Source: Hyphomicrobiales bacterium
GTDB lineage: Bacteria; Pseudomonadota; Alphaproteobacteria; Rhizobiales; Rhizobiaceae
DNA length: 64,000 nucleotides
Direction of reading: 5' to 3'
Assembly (NCBI GenBank): GCA_900468285.1
Contig: UBTF01000003.1
Coordinates: 682,001 to 746,000, forward strand
The notes below the pieces were generated by a model. The model was not told where the DNA came from. It ran no database searches and worked only from the letters and a program-made list of their open reading frames with translations. Positions 63,809-64,000 of this stretch are shown piece by piece (position 1 is the stretch's first letter; every line of letters starts with the position of its first letter). A program made the translations under genes and the position numbers.

Positions 63809-64000
63809 GCCAAGGCAATGATCTCTACGATCCCGCATCTCTCATCGTTGCCCATGATGAAACGCATGCCTTTGAGGCTGTGGTGCCGCCCATCGTCCAG
63901 ACCTCGCTTTTCACCTTCTCAAGCTATGACGAGATGGTTGCCACCTATCGTGGTGAGAGAAATCGCCCCGTCTATACACGTGGACTGAACCCGACGGTTC
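63805..64000 (+). CDS. PLP-dependent Cys/Met-metabolism enzyme (3' end outside window)
   Basis: The first 65 residues (start MSQGNDLYDPASLIVAHDETHAFEAVV) include PPIVQTSLFTFSSYDEM and YTRGLNPTV. This is the N-terminal pattern of the cystathionine gamma-synthase / methionine gamma-lyase family (PPIxxTSxF... YxRxxNPT). The gene is cut by the window edge before the PLP lysine, so lyase and synthase activities cannot be separated. Overlap of start and stop codons with the GntR regulator shows coupling. Confidence 0.88.
   Translation, partial: MSQGNDLYDPASLIVAHDETHAFEAVVPPIVQTSLFTFSSYDEMVATYRGERNRPVYTRGLNPTV

Overview
The window reads as the chromosome of an Agrobacterium/Rhizobium-type alphaproteobacterium (Rhizobiaceae). 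The two strongest anchors are a sulfoquinovosidase whose active-site residues fall at the numbering I recall for the Agrobacterium tumefaciens enzyme (K245, E270, R283, W286, D455, Y491), and a 289-residue protein that closely matches my memory of the A. tumefaciens D-psicose 3-epimerase (metal ligands E150, D183, H209, E244). Most of the window is GC-rich and densely packed with operons. One block, about 35.4-54.0 kb, is visibly more AT-rich. I saw no rRNA, tRNA, CRISPR array or intact insertion sequence.

Layout. (1) 1-7.2 kb: a sulfoquinovose/sulfolipid operon, with a GntR regulator cut by the window edge, an ABC importer (ATPase, binding protein, two permeases) and the sulfoquinovosidase SmoI. 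The smoABC-type oxidative genes are not in the window. (2) 7.4-8.7 kb: an outer-membrane beta-barrel protein and a DUF4112 protein. (3) 8.7-25.2 kb: a rare-ketose/polyol locus of two operons, each with its own RbsA/RbsC-type ABC importer. The first has a divergent LacI regulator, a sugar isomerase, a FrcK-like kinase and D-psicose 3-epimerase. The second follows an AraC regulator and ends with a ribitol/allitol-type dehydrogenase, an FGGY kinase and a second short-chain dehydrogenase. Together they should import rare sugars or polyols, interconvert them and phosphorylate them. (4) 25.3-35.3 kb: cytochrome b561, then an unfamiliar biosynthetic cluster. It holds a stand-alone RibD-type reductase, a methyltransferase, a glycosyltransferase, a pyruvoyl-tetrahydropterin-synthase-like protein, a zinc-less MDR oxidoreductase, GTP cyclohydrolase II with a degenerate N-terminal domain, a CDP-alcohol phosphotransferase, an FkbM methyltransferase, a flippase-like membrane protein and an LtaS/OpgB-like sulfatase-fold transferase. 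This is the best candidate for an undescribed system.

(5) 35.3-54.1 kb: a surface-polysaccharide island bounded by a 47-bp direct repeat (45 of 47 identical) that carries a terminator. It contains PAPS synthesis (cysD, cysNC) with a sulfotransferase, dTDP-rhamnose synthesis (rmlCBDA), a 3-amino-3,6-dideoxyhexose pair (fdtA/fdtB-like), glycosyltransferases, FkbM, ATP-grasp and Gfo/Idh proteins, and an MsbA-like exporter. It probably makes a sulfated glycan carrying an amino-deoxy sugar. Its left edge is a scar of gene remnants: a piece of an RND pump gene and the tail of a DUF4112 gene, both related to intact genes elsewhere in the window.

(6) 54.1-64.0 kb: an RND efflux pump and its adaptor, a hydrolase-like protein that lacks the serine nucleophile, a LysR regulator, an MFS transporter with an upstream AraC regulator, and a FadR-type GntR regulator translationally coupled to a PLP-dependent Cys/Met-metabolism enzyme cut by the right edge.
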